Notes under the pieces: model-generated
Told to the model about the DNA's origin: nothing
The model's input: only the letters and a program-made list of their open reading frames with translations
Databases searched by the model: none
Position numbers and translations under genes: made by a program
In this document: in pieces, positions 40,101-52,100 of the stretch
Numbering within the stretch: position 1 is the stretch's first letter
Layout of the letters: each line of letters begins with the position of its first letter
Assembly (NCBI RefSeq): GCF_963678635.1
Contig: NC_087063.1
Span: 23,318,701-23,382,700, forward strand
Source: Symsagittifera roscoffensis
Lineage: Eukaryota; Xenacoelomorpha; Acoela; Convolutidae
DNA length: 64,000 nucleotides
Direction: 5' to 3'

Positions 40101-43100
40101 ATTGGGTGAAAGGGCAGAAAGTAATGATTTGAGGTCTGTGATTACTTCAAACTTCGATCCATAAAGGTAGTTTTTATAATGTTCAACAGCCCATACAACT
40201 CTATACAGTTCGAGTTCGTTTGTGGAATACTTTGACTCATGCGGGTTTAAAAACCGAGAGGCGAAAGAAATCATTTTTCAATCATTCCCGTGGAGTTGTT
40301 CAAAGGAGGCCCCAACCCATTGTGCGAAGCGTCCGTTTTCACTCTAGTATTGCGTTTTACGTCAAAATGGGTATTCTCCGTGAGGTTTACGATTTCTTGT
40401 TTAATTTTCTCAAACGCTTTCGTATGGTCGTCATTCCATTGGAAGATCGATTTCTTATTTAGTAAAGGTCAAAGTGGGCTTCCTAATGAAGCTAGGTTCG
40501 GGACAGACTTGATGTATTGGTTTATAGATCCGAAAAATTAACTAACTCTTTCAAGTTTTTTTGGAATAGGTAGGTCCTTTATTGCTTTCGATTTATCAAA
40601 TAAAGGTACGATTCCTGTTTTTGAGATTTTGAATCCCAGTCATTCGATTTCTCTTTGAAAGAATTTGCATTTTGTCCACTTGACCGCGAAGTTATATTCG
40701 TCTAATGTGGATAAAATTTTAACACAATGTTCTTGTGGTCTAAGAAATTCCTTTGGAAGCAAATAAAATGTCATCTAAGTAAAAATTGATAAATGGGATA
40801 GAACCTAACGTTGAGTCCATTACTCTATGAAATTCGTTAGGAATATCGCCTAGTCCGTAAAAGTCAGTTAAAAATTGGCATTTACCAGTAAAATTGCCGC
40901 CCACAAAACTGAAATTACATTGATCGCTGGTAAACTTGTCTAATGCGAGTTGACTGTATGCATTTTTTAAATCTAGGTTAGTAAACCACATTTCTCCAAC
41001 GGAATCACTTGCAGTTTGTGCCGCGACATTGTCTACCAGTTCGTGAATATTCGATATTTGGTATTTATTCTTGTATATTTGTTTATTTATAAACTTTGAA
41101 TCCAGAGCTAACTTGATGGATTTGTCTTTTTTTTTTACAAGTGATGACTATCGGACTGATAAAACAATCGTCGTCGCAGTTTTCTAGTTTCTTAATATTT
41201 CCTTGGTCTTTTAATCTGTTAAACTTTATCTTAATTGAATCTAATATGTGTAGGGGGACTTAACTTCCTTTTAATTGAATCGGTTTTAGAGGTTCGTGAA
41301 AATGGGTAATTTTCATCTGGTTTTTTATTTTTCCAATCCGAAGGAACACGTTTTTAAATGTTTTTGATATGTTCAAGATTTCGCTATCTTTGTCTGATGG
41401 AGAAATAGAATTTTTGGACTTACACTGCTTGTGAGTCTGGAATTGTGGGAAGTACTTCTGCGAGACTTCTATCCCCACTTTGGGCAGGTTGTCATTTCCT
41501 AGAATGTTTCTCTCGTGTCCCTCGGTCAAGAAGAAATGACAGTCGTTGTGTGACCAACCGTTAGAGAAGATTGGAAGTATCAGCTTTCCAGAAATGTTTA
41601 TAGCGTTGTCGGTGAATCCACAGTAAAGATCCTTGGTTGCTTTGACCACCGGATAAATTTTCAAGTAAGGGTCTCGAAGTTTCAGTTCGTGTAAAACGTT
41701 TTTCTTGAGGAAACTAACCGGGCTAGCTGAGTCCACTTGTATATTTAAAATTACTTGATTTTCCTTTCCGAGGCCAATATTTAATAATTTCTTTAGTTCT
41801 TTTCCATCATTGTCGAAAATTGTAGTTACATTTAATACAGAGTAATCTTCGTTTTCGCTTTGTCCAGATCCCGACCAAGCGTTTTTGGCGCCACAACATT
41901 TTCTATCTACATGGTCCGTATTTACATCCGGAATATTCGACAGATTAAAATCTGTATTATCTCTAATTTGATTATTTACAATGTTTACATTTCTACGACG
42001 AGATTTACAAAGTCTGGTAAAGTGACCTTTGTATTTACAGGAGGTACAGATAGTATCCTTTGCTGGGCAAACTGCTAGGTGTCCTTTTGTGAAGGTTCCG
42101 CCGCACTTCATACAGTTGTTGCTCTTTTCTATATTGAGAGTTGGCTCTCTTTTTACTGTGAAATGGCTGTGCGGTTAATGTACAGATGATCGGTTGGATT
42201 TAAAATTGTTTGTAAGTTTTAAGTGGTTTTAAATTCCCTTTTCATTGATGAGTGCTACGTTTAGTTCTTCTCGTGGTGGAAGAGTTTCTGTTAAAAGTTT
42301 CGTTTGGATGTCGTAGTTTTTCATGTTGTTTATGAAAATATCTCTAATCCACTCTTCTTCTCCCGCGGCTATGTCGCACTTTTTAGCCATTTCTGCTAAG
42401 GCACCCCAAAATTGTTCGAGAGATTCTCTATCACGTTGTTTTCGGTTTAGCAATTTGTGTCGCTCAAATGTGGCATTTGTCTTTTTTACAAAGGTGATTG
42501 CTAGAAAATTCCAAATTTCTTTAAATGAAATTTGCAAGATTTTTACCTTTGTAAATTTTTGTCCGAAGTTTCTTTTTCCTTCATTCCCTAAGGCCAGGTA
42601 CAAGACTGATCGTAATTTTTTATCTGCTTACTCCAGTCGCATTCCATTGAATTTCTTGGTTTCTGATTTAATGGAAGCTGTTTCCTCTCCGTCGTAACGT
42701 CTTTGTTCTTGAACGTTTCTGTCCATTTTCGACTTTCTTTGGTTTTCCGTTTCGCCGTCCAACGAACTTTCCAAATTTGGAGGTTGAGGATGATGTCTCT
42801 CTGAAGGGTTTAGTAGGTTTTCGATGTCTATATTTTCTTTAGCGATCATAGCTAAGTGAAACAGATCGCTCCAATCTTCCCAGTGAATGGGGGGATCTAC
42901 GGTATGGTTTTGCCAAAATGGAGGTATTCCTCTCACGTTAGATTCGTTATTTGACTGCGCCATGATAAAATGTTACTTTGTTGTAGCTAATTCTAAGTTA
43001 TACAATCAAAAGAATAAAAGAATAAGAGTGAATTAGTCTAAAGTTAAAATTTTAAAAAAGTGAGAGATCATTCTCTCCGCCGGAGAGAATGGCAAGTGAA

Positions 43101-46100
43101 GGTCATATGTAAGTGACCTGTTAACTAATTCAGTTAAGTAAAGTTTGCAATAGATGCAAGATAAAATGCGAATCACAACAAGAATGTTGTATAAAACGTT
43201 TTGGATCTAGTTAACAACTTCCCCCTTATGGTATTATCTCTAACGAATCTCCACCCCAATAAACAAATGCAGTAAATTAGCGAAAGAGCTTTGTATTGAA
43301 AATTCTAATTTTGCAGCATTTTGAATCTACTTAACAAGTAGACACCATAAGGGGGATGAGTGATAACTTAATCTACTAAACAATCTCTGCGCTTCTTCAA
43401 AGGGGAAGAATTTAAGTGTTAAGAGGATCCGAAACGTTTCATACACTTAATTTATGCGAGTTAAAAGGCACATACTTGGAAAAAAAAGTTTTTTTTATGT
43501 TTCCAGATAAGCCCTTTGTCAACAAAAATAAGGCCTGAGTAGTAGGTGTTTTGATAGCTCACTCCCTAGGGGAGTGTATGTGCGGAAGGGGGGAGGGAAG
43601 CAAGAGCAGAAGTTTGAGTTTCAAGGAATTAATATCTATTCTGTTTATTAAAATATATAAATAGCACCAAGTTTCTAGTGTAATTAAGTAAAAATTACTT
43701 GTTATCTCCAATATATTAAGATCTTTGGAGCATCAAAAGTTAAATATCGTTCCTGTGGTTAAAATTAATGAATTAAATTAAAAAGCACAAAAGTTTGGAG
43801 CTATGTTTCATAGATATGCATGTACAGTCTGAGTGATTCATATCAACAACCTTGGGTAAAATCAGACAAGTGGCAACTCCATATAAACCATAAAAAAAAA
43901 TTATACGAAGTACATATAATTTAAACTGCATAGTTTAAATATTAAGCCCGATACAAATCTCACCTATATTTGTTCTGAACAAAGTTATATTTCCAATAAG
44001 TTCAGAAAGCCTAATAATATCAGGATATTGCAGTGTTTGAAAAAGTCAACGTATAATTGCAAACTTTTATATCGTTGCAAGAGATCGATGAAAGTGGAGT
44101 ATGCAAACAAAAAGAGGACATTAAAATTGACGACGAACATCTCACTCGTAAAAAAAACAAGTGTTTCATTTTTTTGATTGATAACTTTTTGATCAAAAAA
44201 TCATAATAACGTGGTTGGAAAAAAGAAAAAAAATTTCAAATATAATTTTTTATATCACAATAATTGTGGATTTTGCTCAAGACTTCTTAGAAACTACTTT
44301 TTTTGTAATTATCAATTCTTTTTACTCAAACTGGGTGAAACACCAAAAATCATTGTCGTAATTAAAAAAATATTTCAAAACATTTTTTTGAAAAATTTTT
44401 CTAAAAACTTAAATTCTTGCTAAAAACATTCAAAAAAGCTAAGAACATTTCTCAATACAATTTTAAAATTAAAACAACAAAAAATTCATCATTTTTGACA
44501 AAAATATTTCGAAAAAGTGTGAAAACTTTCAAAATATTTTTTTAGTTTGTAACGGAAAGCTTCCTAAATGAATAATTATTCTATCAGTTTTTTGTCAAAA
44601 GAAGCTCAAAAAAATTGAAAATTTTTTCTGAAATAAATAAGTTAAGGTTTCCCAGAAAACTCTGTCTCAAAAACACATCATTTTTTGGAATAAGTTACAA
44701 CCAAACATTTGTTCTAACAATGTCTTTTTTGATTGACTTACTATCAATTGTAAATAAATTTGAATTATTATAGTGATATCATTTGTCTTTTCTCCGTTTT
44801 TCTGATGGAACACATTAGTTTGTGCGGTAACTTGGAAGTTGCGCTCACGGAAATCAAATTTCCTTTTAATTTGAAAATTGTCACAATTGGAACAACTGAG
44901 TATGGTATTTTTGAATCAAAACTTATTGTCTTTGCATCGAAAGTGTCGTGAATGCAATAAAACTGTCTATAGATGAGTTAATTTTAAAGGAACAAACTTT
45001 CACAGCAAAATTGAATGCAGGACAGGAGAAAATATTTTATATCGAGGAAAAAAAGAGAAGGTGTGCTGATCGTTTTCTCATCAAAATTGTCCTTTTTTGT
45101 CAAATGCTAACAACTGAACTATCTAATCCGTCGATTATCGGTAAAAATATTTGATGCATTCAAACAATGTGGAGTATAGTTTTGTTGGTGATATTATATC
45201 AAAACTACTACGATTGTTTGCAAATATGCGGAGTATCACAAACAAGGCGTTGAGCTCAGTCTAGAATTTTGTTTTCAAATTTTTCACGGAACCACAGTAC
45301 AAACAAGTCATTAAAACAAATTTCACAGTATACAACAAAAAAAAACTCCTACAAACAAGCAGCCTTTTGAATTTTTTTCAAGTATTGGAACTGTAAAACT
45401 AACTCTACATTCTAGCAAAGGCTCAGACTGAGCTGAAAAAAGTGGTAATGGTTTCAAATCATTCTTACATATAACGGATAATTTTTTTCAAAAAGATTCC
45501 GAGCAAAGTAATTGTAGAAAAATCAAGAGGAATTTGAATTTGCTGAGTCGCGAAAGAGCTTTGTATTAAAAAAAATTTTGTATCAAAAGAGCTTCGTATC
45601 GAAAATTCTAATTTTGCAGCACCTCGGATCTACTCAAAAAGTAGACACCAAAAGGGGAGATGAGTGATAACTTAATCTACTAAAACATCTCTCCGCTTCT
45701 TCAAAGGGGGAAGAATTTTAAGTGTTAAGAAGATCCAAAACGTTTCATACACTTACTTTATGCCAATTAAAAGGCGCATACTTGAAAAAAATTTTTTTTT
45801 TAATGTTTCTAGATAAGCCCTTTCTCAACAAAAATAAGGCCTGAGTAGTAGGTGTTTTGATAGCTCACTCACTAGGGGAGTGTATGTTCGGGAGGGGGAA
45901 GTAGGAGCAGAAGTTTGAATTTCAAGGAAATAGTGTTTTTTCCGATTAGAAAAATATATAACTAGCAACAAGTTTTTAGTGTAATTAAGTAAAAATTACT
46001 TGTTATCTCTAAAATATAAAGATCTTTGGAGCATTAAAACTTAAATTTCGTTCCTGTGGTCAAAATAAACGAAGTCAATTGAAATGCAAAAAAGCTTGGA

Positions 46101-49100
46101 GCTATGTTTTATAGACATGCACGTACATCAAACACCCGAAGACTAGCTTAACAGTCTGAGTGTTTCATATGAACAATCTTGGGTAAAATCGAACAAGTGG
46201 CAATTCTATATAAACTATGAAATTAAAACGTACAAGCACATGTATTTAAAACTGCATAGCTTGAGGTATTAAGCCCGACACAAATCTCACTTGTATTTGT
46301 TTTTAAAAAAAGCTAAATTTCCAATGAGTTTCAGAAAGCTTATTACTATCAGGATTTTGCATTGTTTGATAAAGTCAAAATATAATTACTTAGTTTTACC
46401 GTAGAGTATACAGAGTTTTTTTTTACCGTAATCATATAATTTGAACTAATTGACTTTCCTCTAGTTCTACCCAGTTCTACCCAGTTCTACCCAGTAAAAT
46501 CAATCCTCAAAACTTGGTTCTTTTTAATTTTTGTTTTACTCTGAAGCAAACTTTCATATCGTTGCAAGAAATAATGAAAGTGGAGTATGCAAACTTAATG
46601 AGGACATTGGAAAATGACGGCGAACATCTCACTTGTAAAAAGCTACGTAATTCATTTTCTTGATTGATAGCTTTTTGATCAAAATATCATAATAACGTGG
46701 TTGGAAAAAAGATAAAAACTTTCAAAAATAACTTTTCATTCACAACAATTGTGGATTTTGCTCAAGAATTCTTAAAAACTATTTTTTTTTGTTATTATCA
46801 ATTTTTACTGAAATTGGCTGAAACACCAAAAATTATTGTCGTGATTAAAGATTATTTCAAAAAACATTCAAGGAAAAAAAGAAGAGAAGGTTTGCCGATC
46901 GTTTTCTCATCAAAATTGTCCTTTTTTTTGTCAAATGCTAACAACTGAACTATCTAATCCGTCGATTATCGATAAAAAATAAATTGTTGATGCATTCAAA
47001 CAATGTGGAGTATAGTTTTGTTGGTGATATTAATTTAAAACTACTACGATTGTTCGCAAACATGCGGAGTATCACAAGCATGGCGTTGAGCTCAGTCTAG
47101 ACTTTTGTTTTAAAAAATTTCACGGAACCACAGTACAAAAAAGTCATTCAAATAAATTTCACTGTATACACCTATCAGGGAGGAAAATCCCCGGTATGAG
47201 ATGAAAGAATAAATATAGCGTTGATTGATGATTTTTAGTTTTATAAACGCTTTTGCTTAGTTTTTGAGGGTATTGCAGTTTACTGCGAAGTGTTTGTTGT
47301 AAACTGAAATATGAGTGGCTTAATTTGATAGTTTTTGGATAAAATGTCAAATATTTGCGAAATCTTCTTTGTCTGACTTCGGTAGTTTGGAATCTACGGT
47401 AATGTTGTGTTCAGCAATTGTACTCTTGAATACCATTGAAAAATCCAAATAAAAAAGATTACACCTCAGATTTTTTGAATAGCGATGTTCGTTTTCTTCT
47501 GGCATTCTTTTGGCTAATCGCTATGACTATAACACTCCATTTTAAAACAATAGGCTTCATTATTTTCCTTCAACTGATAACAACATTGCAACGATTAGTG
47601 ACAAGTTCACTGAATTGATTTTGACTAAAAGCACATTTCAGACTATGGAACAACAAGCTGTACCTCAGTTGATGATTTGAGCGGTGATGCCTAAGTGTAC
47701 TAGAAAGTGCTGATTTTTGAAAAGTAGCGCTTTTGTGAATTATCAGTATCCAGAGCCATATTGCGTGGCTACGATAATTGCAGGCTCAACAAAGTTCACC
47801 TGGTACACCTGTTCATTTATATTAATTTGATATGATTGGGTACGCAGCAGTCTATTTCCTGGGTGGGAGAATCAGAGTTCTTGAAGACCGAGTAGAATCC
47901 ATGATTTTTTGAGCTTCCAAGGCAAGAAATAGGATCGAAGATTTTTTTCGCCGTATGAAAATCCCTCCAATACTTCAGATTCGGATTTGTCAGTAATGTC
48001 CATAGCAGCTCGTGTTTTTTTCTATAGTGGTTGTAGATTCAGCCCATGAATGCATCTGGTGAGGTTTTACCACGACCAAGAATTTTGCTTTCTTAACCGA
48101 CCAGCGTAACGAAAACATATCGGCTAAGAGAGCACCATGGAAAAAATTGGCTTACGGTTGTAATTCATGTACAGAGTGTCGAATCTAAGTTCAGAGGTTA
48201 GAATGTGATACGCTTAAAATCCCTAATTTTGGTTCACAATCCGAGGTGACGAAATTGCAGTCCTCTGTGCGCATGCTTTTTGGTTCTCCACTCTTTGAAA
48301 TCTTTTTCTATATCATTTTCCGATTTGATAATCTTTGCAAAGTAATTTTTCGTGCCAGATGATTTGCAAGTTACATTTCACCACGGGATACCGAGAGGTG
48401 ATTAGAGGAGGTTTGTATCCATAGAAGTAGCATAAGTCGCAGTTTTAAGGAGGACGAGGGTTGTCAAACTTTTGCTTACTTTGCGATCTTGCTATCCGGT
48501 TCCGGACATTATTTTTCAATTGAATCGAGAAAATTAGTTCCTCTTTAACCTTAAAGGTTTTTTTGTATAAAAGGAGTAATAGAATAGTTTGTATTCATTT
48601 GTTTCTGTAGATTTGTAGAGGATAAAACTATATAAAACTATAACCACTTTTTTGGAGTAACGGTGGGTCTAGAGTGTCTTCGGAAGAACTGCCGGGAACG
48701 CGTAGCTCTCATTGACTGTCTTTAAAACGCATGTTTGCATTGAAAAGATTTGTGGCTACTTGTTTTCAACCAAAATTGACCAACCGCACTGGACTGCTTG
48801 GACAGAGAGTCTTAGAAAGAATATTCTTAGGCTCACCTTATGAAACTGTGTGGATTTGTCAATTTTTTAATCAGCAATTGGCTGTTTTCCTTTTTGAATA
48901 AAAGTTCGCAGTGCTCAAAAAATTTCAAAACATGCGCATAGTTTTTCGAAAATGTTTTTTTTTCAAACCTAAGAAAAATAGTCGTGATTTAATACTTTTA
49001 TCACTTCTTAAAAGTATGTTGCTATTAATCCTTGGATATTTATTCTGTCTCTTTGTATTGGTTCGTTTACTCTGCGGAATTTTTTTATATACAAATTTCT

Positions 49101-52100
49101 GCAACAACGGTCGTTGATTCGGACTCATTTATCTTATCGGATTATGGAGTTGGGTCATCAAAGACTTCGCACGGAGCTTTCAATAGCTCATTTGGGCCGC
49201 AATATCACTGACTGTCACTGCAAGAAAGAATCGGCTTATCGGCAATTCCAAAGCGAGTTGTGGGCTGTGCTCAGGTTTCAACCAGAAAAAGTGGACTCTC
49301 AGTCAAATTTATCACGCATCATAAATCAAAACTGATGGTTGCGCCAAGTAATTTCCTAAAGGCAGAAATGACAAAAAAGAAAAATCGAGAATCAATGCAG
49401 CTATCTTGCAACATGCGAGAGAGATAGAGAGCAAGATAAATGATTCTTTAAAATTAAGGGGCAGTCGGGATATGCAGGGCTTTGCCCTGATATACGAGTA
49501 GTCTTGCTTGTATGTAAATTTATTTTCACCAAAAAGCATCAGAAGTTCCGCTGGGAAAATGAAACATTAGCTTGAAATTGATTTGCTAAAAGAAAAATAA
49601 GCTTTATGATTTTTCTAAGATACCCACACAAAAAGGGCAGATTGTGACTTGAATATCATTTATATGGAAAAATTACTGCTTAGACGCACGCTTGGTGAAA
49701 CTTAATTAAGAATATATTGTCTGGGCTTGTGTTTCGGAAAGTCTTTTTTGCATTGTTTTTATTTTGATATACGTCATTGGCGTAGTTAACAGGGGCTTCA
49801 AATATTGGTTTGGTCTTCGATCATGAAAGGACAAAAAAGAGAATTAAGTCTGAAAAACTGTTTTTCTAAAAACTGAAAAAGTTATGATAAACTTTCAATG
49901 CAGCTTGACCTCAGCCTGAAAGATTTGGAAATGATTTATTGCTCGGCTTGACCGTGTCCGATACTTTTAAGGTACCTCATTATGCAAAAATCATATTTTG
50001 AATCATTTGTTTCCTCTTCTTACCTTAAGTGTTTAGGAAAAGTATTATATAAGAGGGTAGGTTAAGTTACAATCATAATTGTTACCTGATTTTATATAAG
50101 CTGAAAATTAATTCAGTGTGCGCAAATTCAAACTGAGTTTTTCAATATTTGGGTGCCTCGCATTTGCGAAAAGACAGAGAATAAAAATAGAACTTGAATA
50201 CGTACGCCCTGATGCTTGAATCTGTTGTACACAAACCAGAATAGAAATATAAATTTGTAAACTTTTCATTTATACACCGCAGATATAAGTTTGCTAATTA
50301 AGAAATGCTTTTGGTGTTATTGTTTCGACTTTTGATACGAAAGTAACAGAATATTTGTGCTCGGGTGGGTTTTTTTTTCTTCAGACAAAATTCGACTTTT
50401 TAACTAGCCATTTTGACCAATTTGGGACAATTAACGCGCGATATAATTCGCGCAATTAACGCGTAAGCGGAGATTTAATCCGTCTTATAAATCGTTCCAA
50501 ATTGGTTGAACGAAGCTTATTTGCCATAATTGATTTGTTACAAGGAACAAAATCTATCTTTTTGTACTTTATATGGCGTGTGGGGGATGATTTTCATAAA
50601 AAAATTTCTTTTTTTATTTCATTAATTTTTTTATGTTTTTACTGCTGCTCCATAAACCTTAAAAGGCAGTCGGAACATTCAGGGCTTCGCCCTGATACGA
50701 GCAGTCTTGTCTTGAGTTTTAGTTACAATTTTTTCAGTATTTTATGAATACTAGGCCGATAGGTGGTAAAGTGCGAAAGCTGACAACACTAAAATTTACA
50801 AAACTTTCGTTCTTAATACTTAAGCATAGCCTTTCGAAGATTGGAAAAGAGTAATGAACGCAATTAAACATAAAAAACACTGACTTTATTGAAAAAATAA
50901 TTTCAAAAAAAAATTGTTGCCCCTTAAGCTCTTTGAAATTCTAGAACAATTAATTAATTATGATTGCCGCTTTGTTGATTGACATCAACCCAACTTGAGA
51001 AAACTGGATTAACAAGTAAAATTTTTATTCCGCTGGAAATCTGAAAATTGAATTCCGCTTTCGAAACAAGAAATCATTTTTTCGCGCCAATTCCATGTTC
51101 ATTTTTGGAGATTGCTGTTTACGTGACTTTCAGCACATGGATTTCAATTGAACTCAAAAAGTGCAATATACCTAAGTACAATCATAAAAGCATCAATATG
51201 TTTGAATGCACATCTGTAGTTATTAGAGACTTTCAATCACATTTTGAAAAAAAAATCAGCACGACCTATTAAGAAATTTCACGAGGTTCATTACTCACAA
51301 AAAACTAATCTATTGGATACAAATGGATTAGTGATCAATTTTTTTCTACTAGACAGCCAATGAACAATTGGAAAAGAGTTAATCATCTCCAGGAACTCGA
51401 AAAAATTAGGTTACAAAAAGTTACATAGCCAGCCGACTATTATCAAAGTGTCGTTGAACGCACTGACCTTGAAAACGCAGGATACTTGAATTTCAATAAT
51501 TTAAAATTTTTCTGCTAGTGATATTTTGCATTTGATAAAAAAGAACACAATTTGAGAAAACTAAAAAAAAATTCCGCTTGAGAATCTTAAAAATCAAACT
51601 TTTTTTCGTGCTATTTAATCTTTGTTTAGAGCCAATTTTGCCCTCGTTTTATCAAAGGATTTCGAAATGAACTTAAAACGAAATCAAAAATCAAACCGCA
51701 AAAGCAACTAATTAGAGCCTGAACAAATTTTAAAACTTTTCCTAAAAAAGAAAAAATCCACGCGACTCATATAAGAATCTAAACTACGAATATCAACTTT
51801 TAATCACTCGACTTATTTAAGTGATAATTCACTCCGTTACATTTTATTTACCTCCAACCGCTGAACTAGTTTTGCAATTTGCGCTGCTTTGATTAAGTAG
51901 CATGCTGTGTTGAGCACTTCCGAGTGGTCACTCATGCAGATGTCATTCTCTCTAGCACCAGCATCACAGTCTAAAAACAAAGAAAAACATATTTCAAAAC
52001 TTCGTACACCAGTTACCGTTTTTTTTACACCAGTTACCTAGTAATTACTTACTTCAGCTGAAAATAGATTTCGTCAATAACCATTTTTGGAAAATAAATA

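Larger units (their letters stand above)
36017..43181 (-). mobile_element. Ty3/Gypsy LTR retrotransposon, full-length but inactive
   Basis: Bounded by direct LTRs (36017-36221 and 42963-43181, TG...CA) and a 5-bp target duplication AGAAT at 36012-36016 and 43182-43186. Internal order on the minus strand is gag, nucleocapsid knuckles, protease, reverse transcriptase, RNase H, integrase, and a C-terminal extension, the Gypsy order. The primer-binding site begins TGGCGCAGTC directly after the 5' LTR, as in elements primed by tRNA-Ser. The copy has several nonsense codons, frameshifts and a 424-bp internal duplication. It lies in the same orientation as the receptor gene. Confidence 0.95.
43286..47170. 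repeat. Large tandem duplication, second copy internally deleted
   Basis: Copy 1 about 43286-45345, copy 2 about 45549-47170, sharing GAGCTTTGTATTGAAAATTC-like starts, GTAGACACCATAAGGGGGATG / GTAGACACCAAAAGGGGAGATG, GGCCTGAGTAGTAGGTGTTTT and the end TTGAGCTCAGTCTAGA with CACGGAACCACAGTAC. Copy 2 lacks about 650 bp (44380-45050 of copy 1). Confidence 0.85.
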
